From Acidimicrobiia bacterium (GTDB lineage Bacteria > Actinomycetota > Acidimicrobiia > IMCC26256 > PALSA-610), in NCBI GenBank assembly GCA_027494135.1, contig JAOSJK010000001.1:1343378-1407377 (forward strand): a stretch of DNA of 64,000 nt, written 5' to 3'. A program made the translations under genes and the position numbers. How positions within the stretch are numbered: the first letter of the stretch is position 1; the number at the start of each line of letters is the position of its first letter. Positions 53,030 to 63,219 of the stretch are shown piece by piece. The notes under the pieces were generated by a model, which saw only the letters and a list, made by a program, of their open reading frames with translations, ran no database searches and was not told the origin of the DNA.

Positions 53030-54294
53030 TTGTCGTCGGTGTGAACCACCGCACGGTCCCGCTCTCGTTGCTGGAGCGCATGACCGTCTCGCCCTCTCAC
53101 CTCACCAAGGCGCTGGAGGATCTCTCCGGTCGTGAGCACATAGTCGAGGTGGTGCTGCTCTCGACGTGCAACCGCACGGAGATCTACGCCCGTTGCACCC
53201 GGTTCCACGCGGCGGTGGGCGACGTGCGCGACTTCCTGGCAGCGCACTCCGGTGCCGACGCCGACGATCTCTCCGATCACCTCTACACCTACTTCGATGA
53301 TGCCGCCGTCTCGCACCTCTTCACGGTCGCGGCCGGACTCGACTCGATGATCGTCGGGGAAGGCGAGATCCTCGGTCAGGTGCGCGAGGCCTGGAAGGTC
53401 GCCGACGCCGAGGGGGACCACGTCGGGAGCGCTTGCACGCGCGTTCCGCCACGCGGTGGCCGCGGCAAGCGAGTCCGCTCCGAGACCGAGATCGGCAAGA
53501 GGCCGGGCTCTGTCGCCTCCGCCGCCGTCTCCGTCGCCTCCGAGCGTCTTGGTGGCCTCGACGGCAGACACGTGCTCGTGGTCGGTGCGGGCGAGATGGG
53601 GGAGGGGCTGGCGCTCGCCGCCAAGAACCGCGGCGCCGCCGACGTCTGCGTCGCCAATCGCACGGCCGATCGCGCGCGACGCATCGCGCGCCGCATCGGT
53701 GGCCGAGCAGTACCACTGACACGGATGGCCGACGAGTTGGCGGAGGCCGACCTCCTACTCACCTCGACCGGCTCCGACGATGTGCTCCTCGAACGCCACA
53801 CGGTCGAGCCCCTCATGTCGTGGCGCGACGCACGGCCGCTCCTGATAGTCGACGTAGCGATGCCGCGAGACGTAGACCCCGGTGTCGGCGAGGTCGCAGG
53901 AGTCGACCTGCTCGATCTGGACGACCTGCGCGAGTACGCGGCCACCTTCGCGGAGCAGCACCGTCGATCGACGGCGCGGGCGCGCGAGATCGTCGGCGAC
54001 GAGCTCGAGAGGTTCAGGCGCGATCATCGCGAGCGCGAGATCGCCCCAGTGATCACGGCGCTCCGCTCGGCCGCCGAGCAGGTGCGCCGAGATGAGCACC
54101 AACGGTTCCAGGCGCGCTTCAGCGAGCTCGACGCCGCCACCCGCGAATCGATCGAGGCCCTGACGCGGCGGATCGTGAGCAAGCTGCTCCACGAGCCGAC
54201 TGTCAGGGTGAAGGACGCGGCCGGCACCGATCGCGGAGAGATGTTCGCCGACGCGCTCGCAACCCTCTTCGACCTGCCCGAGCGCGAGCGTTGA
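53020..54294 (+). CDS. hemA: Glutamyl-tRNA reductase (internal segment scrambled by two indels)
   Basis: 424 residues from GTG 53020. First committed step of C5 heme synthesis. LLSTCNRTEIYA contains the catalytic Cys; HVLVVGAGEMGEGLALAAKN is the NADPH loop; DELERFRRDHREREIAPVI the dimerisation helix. The frame is intact but the segment CTRVPPRGGR (about 53432-53465) is wrong. Read with two bases restored near 53429-53432 and one at 53464-53465, it gives ALARAFRHAVAAGKRVRSE, the expected family sequence. So two indels cancel and hide the error. Confidence 0.93.
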   Translation: MSLIVVGVNHRTVPLSLLERMTVSPSHLTKALEDLSGREHIVEVVLLSTCNRTEIYARCTRFHAAVGDVRDFLAAHSGADADDLSDHLYTYFDDAAVSHLFTVAAGLDSMIVGEGEILGQVREAWKVADAEGDHVGSACTRVPPRGGRGKRVRSETEIGKRPGSVASAAVSVASERLGGLDGRHVLVVGAGEMGEGLALAAKNRGAADVCVANRTADRARRIARRIGGRAVPLTRMADELAEADLLLTSTGSDDVLLERHTVEPLMSWRDARPLLIVDVAMPRDVDPGVGEVAGVDLLDLDDLREYAATFAEQHRRSTARAREIVGDELERFRRDHREREIAPVITALRSAAEQVRRDEHQRFQARFSELDAATRESIEALTRRIVSKLLHEPTVRVKDAAGTDRGEMFADALATLFDLPERER

Positions 54295-55239
54295 GCTCCG
54301 CGGCGCGGCCGATCCGGGTCGCGACGCGCGGTAGCCGGCTCGCACGCCATCAGGCCGAGCTCGTGGGCAGACTCCTCGCGGCCGGTGCCCGCGGCGGCGA
54401 GAGCTCATACGAGCTCGTGGTCGTCGCGACGGAGGGAGACCGGCGTCGCGACGTCGAGATCCACGCGATGGGTGGTACCGGCGTCTTCGTCAAGGAGGTG
54501 CAGCAGGCGGTCATCGACGGCGCCGCCGATGTGGCGGTGCACTCTGCCAAGGATCTGCCCTCCGTCACGCCGGGCGGGTTGCTGCTGGCGTCGGTGCCGG
54601 AGCGCGCCGATCCCCGCGACGCGCTCGTCGGCGCACGCCTGGACGGCATCGCTCCCGGTGGGCGCATCGGGACGGGTTCGGTGCGCAGGAGGGCGCAGCT
54701 CGCCGCGGCGCGCCCCGATCTCACCTTCGAGCCGCTGCGCGGAACATCGAGACGCGACTGAGCAAGGCGGCCGCCTTCGACGCCATCGTGATAGCGGTCG
54801 CCGCGCTGGATCGGCTCGGCCTCGCGTCCGAGATCGCAGAAGTGCTCGAACCCGCTGTCATGCTCCCCAGGTCGGACAGGGAGCACTCGCGGTCGAGTGC
54901 CGCGCGGGCGACGCCGAGACACTGAGCCGCCTCGTCGCGATCGACGATGCAGAGGCGCACCGGGCGGTCGCTGCAGAGCGAGCGTTCCTGGAGAGGATGG
55001 GAGGCGGGTGCGACCTGCCCGTCGGTGCACTCGCGCTGGCGCCCGACGGCGCGCGGGTGGCGATCGAGGCGCTCCTGGCGACACTCGACGGTGGCGTCGT
55101 TCTCCGCGTCGAGGAGCAGGGTGATGACCCCGCGAGCGTCGGCGCGGCCGCAGCGGCGCGGCTTCTCGCGATGGCCGGCTCGGACGCCGCTCCGGGCGCG
55201 CCGGTGCCGAGCACTCCTCCCGGGGGAGCGGGACGTTGA
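54291..55239 (+). CDS. hemC: Porphobilinogen deaminase (two frameshifts)
   Basis: About 316 residues after correction, from TTG 54291, which overlaps the hemA stop (TTGA). [40 protein letters not shown] and [20 protein letters not shown] are family segments. The dipyrromethane cofactor Cys lies in [12 protein letters not shown]. Missing G at 54741-54742 (LRGNIETRL) and missing C at 54865-54868 ([13 protein letters not shown]) break the frame twice. The stop overlaps the next start (TTGA). Confidence 0.92.
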
Positions 55240-56724
55240 CCGTCTATCTGGTGGGTGCCGGTCCGGGTGACCCCGGGTTGTTGACGCGACGCGGCGCGGA
55301 GGTGCTCGGATCGGCGAGCGTGGTCGTCTACGACCGCCTGGCCGCGCCGGTCCTGCTCGATCTCGCGCCGGGCAACGCCGAGAGGATCGACGTCGGGAAG
55401 GCCCCCGGGCGTTCGGCGATGACCCAGGCCGAGATCTGCGCTCTTCTCGTGGAGCGTGGCCTCGACGGTGGCGAGGTCGTGCGCCTCAAGGGGGGGTGAC
55501 CCGTTCGTATTCGGAAGGGGCGGCGAGGAGGCGGAGGCGCTGATCGCCGCCGGCGTGCCGTTCGAGGTCGTGCCCGGCGTCACCAGCGCGATCGCCGCAC
55601 CTGCGTACGCCGGGATCCCCGTGACGCACAGGGGCTTGTCGACGCACGTCACGATCGTGACGGGCCACGAGGACCCCGAGAAGGACGGCACCGACACCGA
55701 CTGGTCGGCACTCGCCCGAACCGGGGGCACGTTGGTCGTGCTCATGGGCGCGTCGAACCTGGGTCAGATCGCCGAGAGCCTGATGCGAGCGGGCCGCGCC
55801 CCGGATACGCCTGTCGCCGCTGTGCGCTGGGGGACCCGACCCGAGCAGCGCACCATCCGCGGAACCCTCGGGACGATCGCGTCGCTCGGGGTGGAGGCGC
55901 CCTCGGCGATCGTGGTCGGCGCGGTCGCGGGTCTCGATCTCGGCTGGTTCGAGCACCGGCCGCTCTTCGGCAGATCAGTGGTGGTCACCAGGGCGCGTGA
56001 GCAGGCGAGCAGCCTGCGGTCGGCCCTCGAGGCCCTCGGGGCCGAGGTGGTGGAGATGCCGGCGATCGCGATCACACCGATCGCGGTGGACGTGCCCGAC
56101 CTCTCGGCCTACGCGTGGATCGTCTTCACCTCGGCCAACGGCGTCGCGGCCTTCTTCGGGGCCGGGCTCGCCGAGGCGGGTCTCGACACGCGAGCCCTCG
56201 GGGGCCGCAGGGTCGCCGCGATCGGCCCGGGGACCGCCGAGGCGTTGTCGCAGCGGGGCGTCCGGGCAGACCTCGTGCCGGAGCGATTCGTGGCCGAGTC
56301 GCTCGTGGAGGCGTTCCCGCTCCCCGAGCGGCCCGGGGAGGCGGTGCTCGTCGCCCGGGCCGAGGCGGCGCGTGATGCACTCCCCGAGGGCCTGCGCTCG
56401 AGGGGGTACTCCGTCGACGTGCTGCCCGTCTATCGGACCGTGCGGACGGAACCCGACGGCGCCGCCGTCGATCGCGTGCGCAGCGGGCGCGTCGACGCCG
56501 TCACCTTCACGTCGTCCTCGACGGTCGCCAACTTCTGCGATGTCGTCGGTCCTCTGCCCGATCCTCAGCCACTGGCGATCTCGATCGGACCCGTAACGAG
56601 CGAGGCGGCTCGTGCCCGGGGACTTCGCATCGACGCCGAGGCAGATCCGCACACGATCGAGGGCGTGGTCGCGGCGCTGGTGGCGGCGCTCGGCGTCGGG
56701 CGCCGACCCTCAGCCGGCGGGTAG
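55236..56724 (+). CDS. cobA/hemD: Uroporphyrinogen-III C-methyltransferase fused to uroporphyrinogen-III synthase (one frameshift)
   Basis: About 495 residues from TTG 55236. The N-terminal half is [64 protein letters not shown]. The C-terminal half (from about residue 245, [20 protein letters not shown]) is HemD with [11 protein letters not shown] and [11 protein letters not shown]. The fusion is common in actinobacteria. One extra G in the seven-G run (55490-55496) interrupts it after RLKGG. Provides both uroporphyrinogen III and precorrin-2, linking heme and siroheme branches. Confidence 0.93.
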
Positions 56725-57694
56725 GTCGGCCAGGAACGCGAGGATGGCCGCGTTGACCTCGTCGGGGCGCTCCTGCTGGGTCCAGTGCCCGCAGCCGGGG
56801 AGCATCACCGATCGGCGCAGCCCCGGAACTGTCTCCTGCATCGCCTCGACCTGCCCGGCCGTCATCGCGAGGACCGCATCGCGCTCGCCGGCCACGAAGA
56901 GCGCCGGTTGGTGGACACGGGCGTCGGCCCAGGCCCGGCTCAGCTCCCATGTGCGGTCGGCGCAGCGGTACCAGGAGAGCCCACCGCGGAACCCGGTCCG
57001 CTCGAACTCCCCGGCGTAGAACGCGAGGTCCGCGTCGGTCAGCCAAGTGGGGAGGACCTCCGGGTTGAACGAGGCGCCCGATGATCCCGGCACCCTCGCC
57101 ACCGAGGAGGCCGCGCAGGGCGTCGCCGGGTGCGTCGCCCGAGAGGGTGTGCAGGAAGCCGCGCAGGAAGACCGCCGCAGCGGGGTCGAGCTCCGACTCG
57201 GCCTCGCCTGGCTCCTGGAAGTAGAGGAAGTAGAACCACTGGTCGCCGAATACGGCGCGCATGAGGGTGACCGGTGGCTCCGGGGAGCGAGTCGACCACG
57301 GGACGCTCAGCGCGGCGACTGCGCGGAACCGGTCAGGGCGCCACGCGGCCGCGCTCCACGCGACGGGCGCGCCCCAGTCGTGTCCGACGACGACGGCCTG
57401 CGCGGCCCCCATCTCGTCGAGGAGCCCCACGAGGTCGCCGACGCTGTGCAGCACCGTGTACGCGCTCGGATCCGCGGGGGCGTCGGTCTGCCCGTAGCCG
57501 CGCATGTCGGGTGCGACGACGCGGTATCCCTCGCCGGCGAGCGCGGCGATCTGATGGCGCCACGAGTACCAGCTCTCCGGGAATCCGTGGCAGAGAACCA
57601 CGACGGGCCCGTCGTCGGGACCTGCCTCGGCTACGTGCATCGAGATGCCGTTGGTGGCGACGGAGCGGTGGCGGAGACTCCCGAGGATCGACAT
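56710..57694 (-). CDS. Alpha/beta hydrolase, epoxide-hydrolase-like (one frameshift)
   Basis: About 327 residues from ATG 57694. VVVLCHGFPESWYSWRHQIA carries the HG oxyanion motif; VVVGHDWGAPVAWSAAAW has Asp as nucleophile, typical of epoxide hydrolases and dehalogenases; PGCGHWTQQERPDEV has the catalytic His. An extra base in the CCC at 57086-57088 breaks the frame before SSGASFNPEVLPTW. It lies on the opposite strand between cobA/hemD (15-nt overlap) and hemB, interrupting the heme operon. Confidence 0.88.
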
Positions 57695-57757
57695 CGGCCC
57701 GACGCTACTCGTAGGATCCGCTCCGACCTCTCGCGGGCCGGCCGGTACCATCTGCAT

Positions 57758-58737
<980 letters not shown>

Positions 58738-58761
58738 CGCGGCAGCAACCGGAGGTCCCTC

Positions 58762-60060
58762 ATGTCGAAGTGGTTCGAGCGCGCCCTGGCCCGCATCCCG
58801 GGCGGTGTCAGCTCACCCGTACGCGCCTTCGGATCGGTGGGCGGCGAGCCGTACTTCGTCGCCTCCGCCGAGGGCGCGTACGTGACCGATACCAATGGGC
58901 GTCGCTACTGCGACTACGTCCAGTCGTGGGGGGCGTCGATCCTCGGGCACGCTCACCCGGTGGTCGTCGAGGCGGTGCAGAGGGCCGCGGCGCGTGGCAC
59001 CTCGTACGGGGCGCCGACACCGGGCGAGGTCGAGCTGGCTGAGGCAATAGCCGAACGTGTGCCATCGGTCGAGAAGGTGCGGTTCGTGTCGTCGGGCACG
59101 GAGGCCGCGATGACCGCGGTGCGCCTCGCACGGGGCGCGACGGGCAGGTCGAAGGTCGTGAAGTTCGCCGGCTGCTACCACGGTCACTTCGACGCGATGC
59201 TCGTCGCCGCCGGCAGCGGCGTAGCGACGCTGGGCCTGCCCGGCTCGGCGGGGGTCACCGAGGGCGCCGTAGCCGACACCGTGGTGGTTCCCTACAACAG
59301 CGTCGAGGGCATCGAAGCGGCCTTCGCTGCGGACCCAGGTGGGATCGCAGCGGTGCTGGTCGAGCCCGTGGCGGCGAACATGGGCCTGGTCGCTCCGGCC
59401 GACGGCTACCTCGCGGCGCTGCGGGCGCGGTGCTCCGAGCACGGATCTCTGCTCGTCTTCGACGAGGTGATAACCGGCTTCCGCCTCGGCCCCGCGGGCG
59501 CGCAGGGCCGCTACGGCGTCACACCGGATCTCTCGGTGTTCGGCAAGGTCGTGGGCGGCGGGCTACCCCTCGCGGCGGTCGGCGGGCCGGCAGAGCTGAT
59601 GGACCACCTCGCGCCGGTCGGCGACGTCTACCAGGCAGGCACGCTGTCGGGGAACCCGCTGGCCACGGCTGCGGGCCTGGCGGTGCTGAATCAGCTGGAC
59701 GAAGGGTCGTACGCGGCGCTGGAGACCAAGGCGGAGCGGCTCGTCGACGGCCTGAGGGGAGCGTTCGACGCCGCGGGGGCCGCTGCGCGCGTGACGCGGG
59801 TCGGAACGCTCGTCGGCTGGTACTTCTCCGACACCGAGGTCTGCGACTACGAAGCAGCCAGGGCCGCCGACCACCGGCGATACGCGGCGTTCTTCCACGC
59901 GATGCTCGGCCGGGGGTTCTCGTTCGCACCCAGCGGCTACGAGACGACCTTCGTGAGCCTCGCCCACACCGAGCAAGACCTCGACGCGACGGTTGCCGCA
60001 GCGCAGGAGGCCGCTACTGCTCTTCCCGCCGGCGTCGGATCCGGTCCATCGAGAAGATGA
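58762..60060 (+). CDS. hemL: Glutamate-1-semialdehyde 2,1-aminomutase
   Basis: 432 residues, ATG 58762, preceded by GGAGGT. RIPGGVSSPVRAFGSVGGEP, VSSGTEAAMTAVRLARGATG, VVKFAGCYHGHFDAMLVAAG and VFGKVVGGGLPLAAVGG with the PLP Lys are classical HemL. Intact. Makes 5-aminolevulinate from the HemA product, completing the C5 route. Its 3' end overlaps the small convergent membrane gene by 47 nt. Confidence 0.97.
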   Translation: MSKWFERALARIPGGVSSPVRAFGSVGGEPYFVASAEGAYVTDTNGRRYCDYVQSWGASILGHAHPVVVEAVQRAAARGTSYGAPTPGEVELAEAIAERVPSVEKVRFVSSGTEAAMTAVRLARGATGRSKVVKFAGCYHGHFDAMLVAAGSGVATLGLPGSAGVTEGAVADTVVVPYNSVEGIEAAFAADPGGIAAVLVEPVAANMGLVAPADGYLAALRARCSEHGSLLVFDEVITGFRLGPAGAQGRYGVTPDLSVFGKVVGGGLPLAAVGGPAELMDHLAPVGDVYQAGTLSGNPLATAAGLAVLNQLDEGSYAALETKAERLVDGLRGAFDAAGAAARVTRVGTLVGWYFSDTEVCDYEAARAADHRRYAAFFHAMLGRGFSFAPSGYETTFVSLAHTEQDLDATVAAAQEAATALPAGVGSGPSRR

Positions 60061-60219
60061 TCGCGACGAAGATGAAGCACATGAGCGCGAAGAGGACGAA
60101 CGCGAGACCCCCTCGGTCGTCGCATCGACCGGCTGCTGAGCGGCGGCGGGGCTCGCGAGCAGGAGGAGCATCACCATCGCGGTGAGCCCGTAGGCGAGTG
60201 CAGTGCGTATGCGTGTCAC
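60014..60219 (-). CDS. CcmD-like small membrane protein (one frameshift)
   Basis: About 68 residues from GTG 60219, with AGAGGGA upstream. Signal/anchor helix (AYGLTAMVMLLLLASPAAAQ), a short loop, a second helix (LAFVLFALMCFIFVAIIFSM) and a basic tail DRIRRRREEQ. A missing base at 60108-60112 separates the halves. Size and layout resemble CcmD-type subunits of heme export machinery. Placed at the end of the bc1 operon, next to hemL, which fits a role in cytochrome maturation, but no other ccm gene is present. Confidence 0.6.
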
Positions 60220-60236
60220 GAGGATCCCTCTGGTTC

Positions 60237-61039
60237 CTACGAGGCGGCAGCGGCCGCTACGGCGGTGCGTGCGCGCTGATCCTGCTCGTACCAGTGCAGG
60301 CCGCGCAGGCTGAGCAGGAAGAGCACGAGTGAGCCGAAGAAGTAGAGCCACGGCGGCTGCCGCAGGGAGCCGAGGTCTCTCTCCAGCACGACGGTCTTCG
60401 TCTGCTGGGTCGGATCGCACTTGAGGTCGGGGACGTTGCCGGAGGCGTCGGCGGTGACGGGCGCCGCGGGGCAGATCTGCACGATCGCGTAGTGCGGCTC
60501 GTGGAAGACGATCATCCGGTCGCCGCCGCCGGTCTCCTTCGCGAGGAGTCCGTAGTCGGAGCCGGTCAGGAAGTCGGTGGCCGCCGCGAACTGGGCGAAG
60601 GGCTGCTCGGGGGCCACCTCGTTCACCGCGGGCTGCGCGGTCACGAGCGCGCCGTCGATCGCGGGCCGGAGATTGGCGAGGTCCTCGTCGGGCACGTTCT
60701 CCGTCCAGTCGAAGTAGCCCTGGACCTTGCCGATCTTCGACTCCGACGGGATCGAGATGATCTCCTTGACGTTCCACTGCGAGATGCGTCCCTTGGGGCT
60801 GTTCAGTGGCGTCGCCGTCGTGATCCAGAGAGCGGAGAGCAGGACCATGAAACCCGTGAGGCACGCCGCCGAGACCAGGAACTCCGGAGACGGGCACCGA
60901 GGTCGGTGGCGAGCAGCAGGTAGACGGAGCCGCAGAAGAGGCCGAGCGCGGAGACGAAGACGAGGAGCCCGAGGATCGTCGGGTCCCAGAGAGTCTTGGC
61001 CTTGTTGCCTTCGCTGGCGAGCAGCAGCAGCGTGTTCAA
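60237..61039 (-). CDS. Uncharacterised membrane protein in the bc1 operon (one frameshift)
   Basis: About 267 residues from TTG 61039 (GGAG upstream). Two N-terminal helices (TILGLLVFVSALGLFCGSVY and FLVSAACLTGFMVLLSALWI), an about 150-residue external domain (KEIISIPSESKIGKVQGYFD onward, with one CPAA and one LKCDP cysteine), and a C-terminal helix (WLYFFGSLVLFLLSLRGLHW). A missing base at 60886-60887 breaks the frame between the first two helices. No known family recognised. Its place between cytochrome c and CcmD-like genes suggests an accessory of the respiratory complex. Confidence 0.72.
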
Positions 61040-61049
61040 CTCCGACTCC

Positions 61050-62282
61050 TCAGTCGTCGGGGGTGGACGGGTCGTTCCGTTCGAGCATCGTGCGCTCGTA
61101 CTCGACGATGGCGGTGATCTGGTCGTCGGTGAGCATCCCCGCGAAGCCGGGCATGCGGCCGGAGCCGACGCCGCTGACGCCGTAGGGCTTGTTGTTCTCG
61201 GAGCCGTTGGTGACGAAGTCGACGTGGCTCTGGAAGCCAGCGGATCCGGCCGCGGTCCCGGGGCCGAAGCGCCGGATCGTCGCGCCATCGCGCAGGTTGA
61301 ATCCCCTGAGTCCCTCCGCCGCCGGCGATGCCGAGGCCGATCTCCTCGGGCGTGTTCGTGGTCGGATCGAAGACCGACCAGTTGGCGGTGTGGCAGCGCG
61401 CGCAGTTGAGCTCGTAGAGGATCTGTCCGTCGGAGACGCCGTCGCGGCGAGCGAACCAGTCTTCGGCCCACGCGAGGCCGGCCTCGGCGGCGTCGAGAGC
61501 CGCCTGGGCGTCGGCCACCTGCTCGGGCGTCGCCTCCTTGTCGGCCTCCACCTCTGCGAGCTTCACCTCGGCGGCGTCCACTGCGGCCTTCGCGTCGTCG
61601 AGCTGGATCTGCGGCTGCGCCTTCGCGTCGGCCAGGGCCTGCACCGCCTCGGCCCGAGCCTCCTCGGGGGTGATCTGAATAGACCCGACGTAGGCGACCA
61701 GGTCGTCGATGCTCTGCTCGTTCTTGGGGCCACCGCCGGCTACCCCCAGGCCTGCATCGGCGTGCCCGGGCGGCCGTACGTGATGATGTCGCGGACCTCG
61801 TTCTCGCTGAAGCGCTGTAGGACGGTGTTGAGGGCAGGTGCCTTCCACGAGACGCGTATCGGGGTAGAGCCACCGGGCGGCGTGAAGTTGGTCGCCGCTG
61901 CTCCACCAGCGCCGTCGAGTCCGTGGCAGTCGGCGCAGAGGAGCGAGTTGACGTTGCTGTAGCTCTCGCTCTGCTTGTTCGCGTAGAGCACGGCGCCCCG
62001 CTCGACCGAGCCGTCGTCGAAGTACTCGATCGACTTCTCCTGCCGGGTCGGCTCCCAGAGCCAGTAGAGCGGGAGCGATACGGCGATCACGGCCGAGCAG
62101 ATGAGCGCCCACCCGAGGGCGCGCTCCAGCCGCCGACCCTCGAGATCCTCGTCGGAGAGGAACGGCGTCTGGTTCGGCGCCGCGCCGGCCTCCGGTGTGG
62201 CGCGCAGCGTCACGATCACGTAGGCGACCACCGCCGCCATGGCGATCGCGTTGATGACGATCAGGACGAGACGAACGCTCAC
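61050..62282 (-). CDS. qcrC: Diheme cytochrome c of a bc1-type complex (two frameshifts)
   Basis: About 410 residues from GTG 62282. Two N-terminal hydrophobic segments, then a first cytochrome c domain with CADCHG near residue 120, an Ala/Glu-rich coiled-coil insert of about 80 residues (AVDAAEVKLAEVEADKEATP in the middle), and a second domain with CARCHT near 295 and MPGFAGMLTDDQI with a candidate Met ligand. Missing G at 61743-61747 and an indel near 61309-61315 break the frame. It follows the Rieske gene on the minus strand, so it probably serves as the QcrC-equivalent subunit. Confidence 0.85.
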
Positions 62283-62337
62283 TCGGCTCCGCTCCGCGTC
62301 TTGGTGGGTTGTGTGCGCATCGGATTCTTCGCGTGCC

Positions 62338-63207
62338 TCAGATGCAAGACGGTCCTTCGGGCTTCTGCTTGGTCGAGTCGGTGCCTATGGGCAGGCCGGG
62401 AAGGATGATGCCGGTGTTGATCACCAGGTCTCCGTTGCTCACCTCTGCTGCCACGAGGCTCATCCCGCGCGGGGCCGGACCGTCGCGCTTCTCCCCGACG
62501 CGGTTGTACTTCGATCCGTGGCAGGGGCACTCGAACCACTGCGACGACCCGCACCATGGCACACGGCAGCCGAGGTGCGGGCACTTCTGGTACTCGACGA
62601 TGAAGCCGTCCTCGAGGCTCGGCAGGATCGCCGACGGGTACCCGGCCTTCTTCGCAGCGGCGATGTCCTCTGTCGGGTACCGGGTCACGTAGGAGCGGGC
62701 CTCGGGAACGTAGAAGGGTGCCTTCTTCTCGTCTATGGCGGCGAGGATGTCGGCGAGCTTGCCCGCCGAGATCTTCCCACCGAAGCCGCCCTTGCCGGAG
62801 GGCCAGATGAAGGCGAGAGCGCTCGCGCCGAATCCCGCCGTCGCGAAGAGGATCCCTGCGACGATCCCGCGGTTGAAGAACTGGCGGCGCGTGACGCCGA
62901 GCTCCTCCTCGTCGACCGGCGACCACTCTGCCGCGGTGCTCTCGACCGCCGGCAGGCCGCTCGCGGCACTGGAGCGGGCCTCACCGGCGCGGGCGCGTGC
63001 GCCGGCCGACTCTGCCTCCTCGTCGTGCTCGTCGGTGGTGGCGGCATCGGGTGTCTTCACGGCCTTCGAGGTCGTGGCCGAACCGGCGTCGCGGCGTCGC
63101 GTCTCGCGGGAGAGCGCGCCGACGCTCGAGCGGAGCCGTCCCTGGGTCAGCAGGACGGCCGCGGCTGCGGCTATCAGGATGGCTGCGATGGCGATCGCGA
63201 CTGCCAC
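62338..63207 (-). CDS. qcrA: Rieske iron-sulfur subunit of the bc1-type complex
   Basis: 289 residues. One N-terminal helix, a charged linker of about 85 residues, a second helix preceded by a twin-arginine-like TRRQFFNRGIVAGILFATAG, then the Rieske fold with CPHLGCRVPWCG (near 209) and ECPCHGSKYNRVG (near 225): the two Cys and two His [2Fe-2S] ligands plus the conserved disulfide Cys. The long acidic linker (TDEHDEEAESAGARARAGEA) is unusual. Intact. Confidence 0.94.
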   Translation of the reverse strand: MAVAIAIAAILIAAAAAVLLTQGRLRSSVGALSRETRRRDAGSATTSKAVKTPDAATTDEHDEEAESAGARARAGEARSSAASGLPAVESTAAEWSPVDEEELGVTRRQFFNRGIVAGILFATAGFGASALAFIWPSGKGGFGGKISAGKLADILAAIDEKKAPFYVPEARSYVTRYPTEDIAAAKKAGYPSAILPSLEDGFIVEYQKCPHLGCRVPWCGSSQWFECPCHGSKYNRVGEKRDGPAPRGMSLVAAEVSNGDLVINTGIILPGLPIGTDSTKQKPEGPSCI

Positions 63208-63219
63208 GGGAGGAGTCTC

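Noticed and set aside
55487-55500. Programmed ribosomal frameshifting at the G7 run in cobA/hemD
   Set aside because: Many unrelated genes in the window show the same kind of break at short G/C runs, in both directions, without slippery heptamers or downstream structures.
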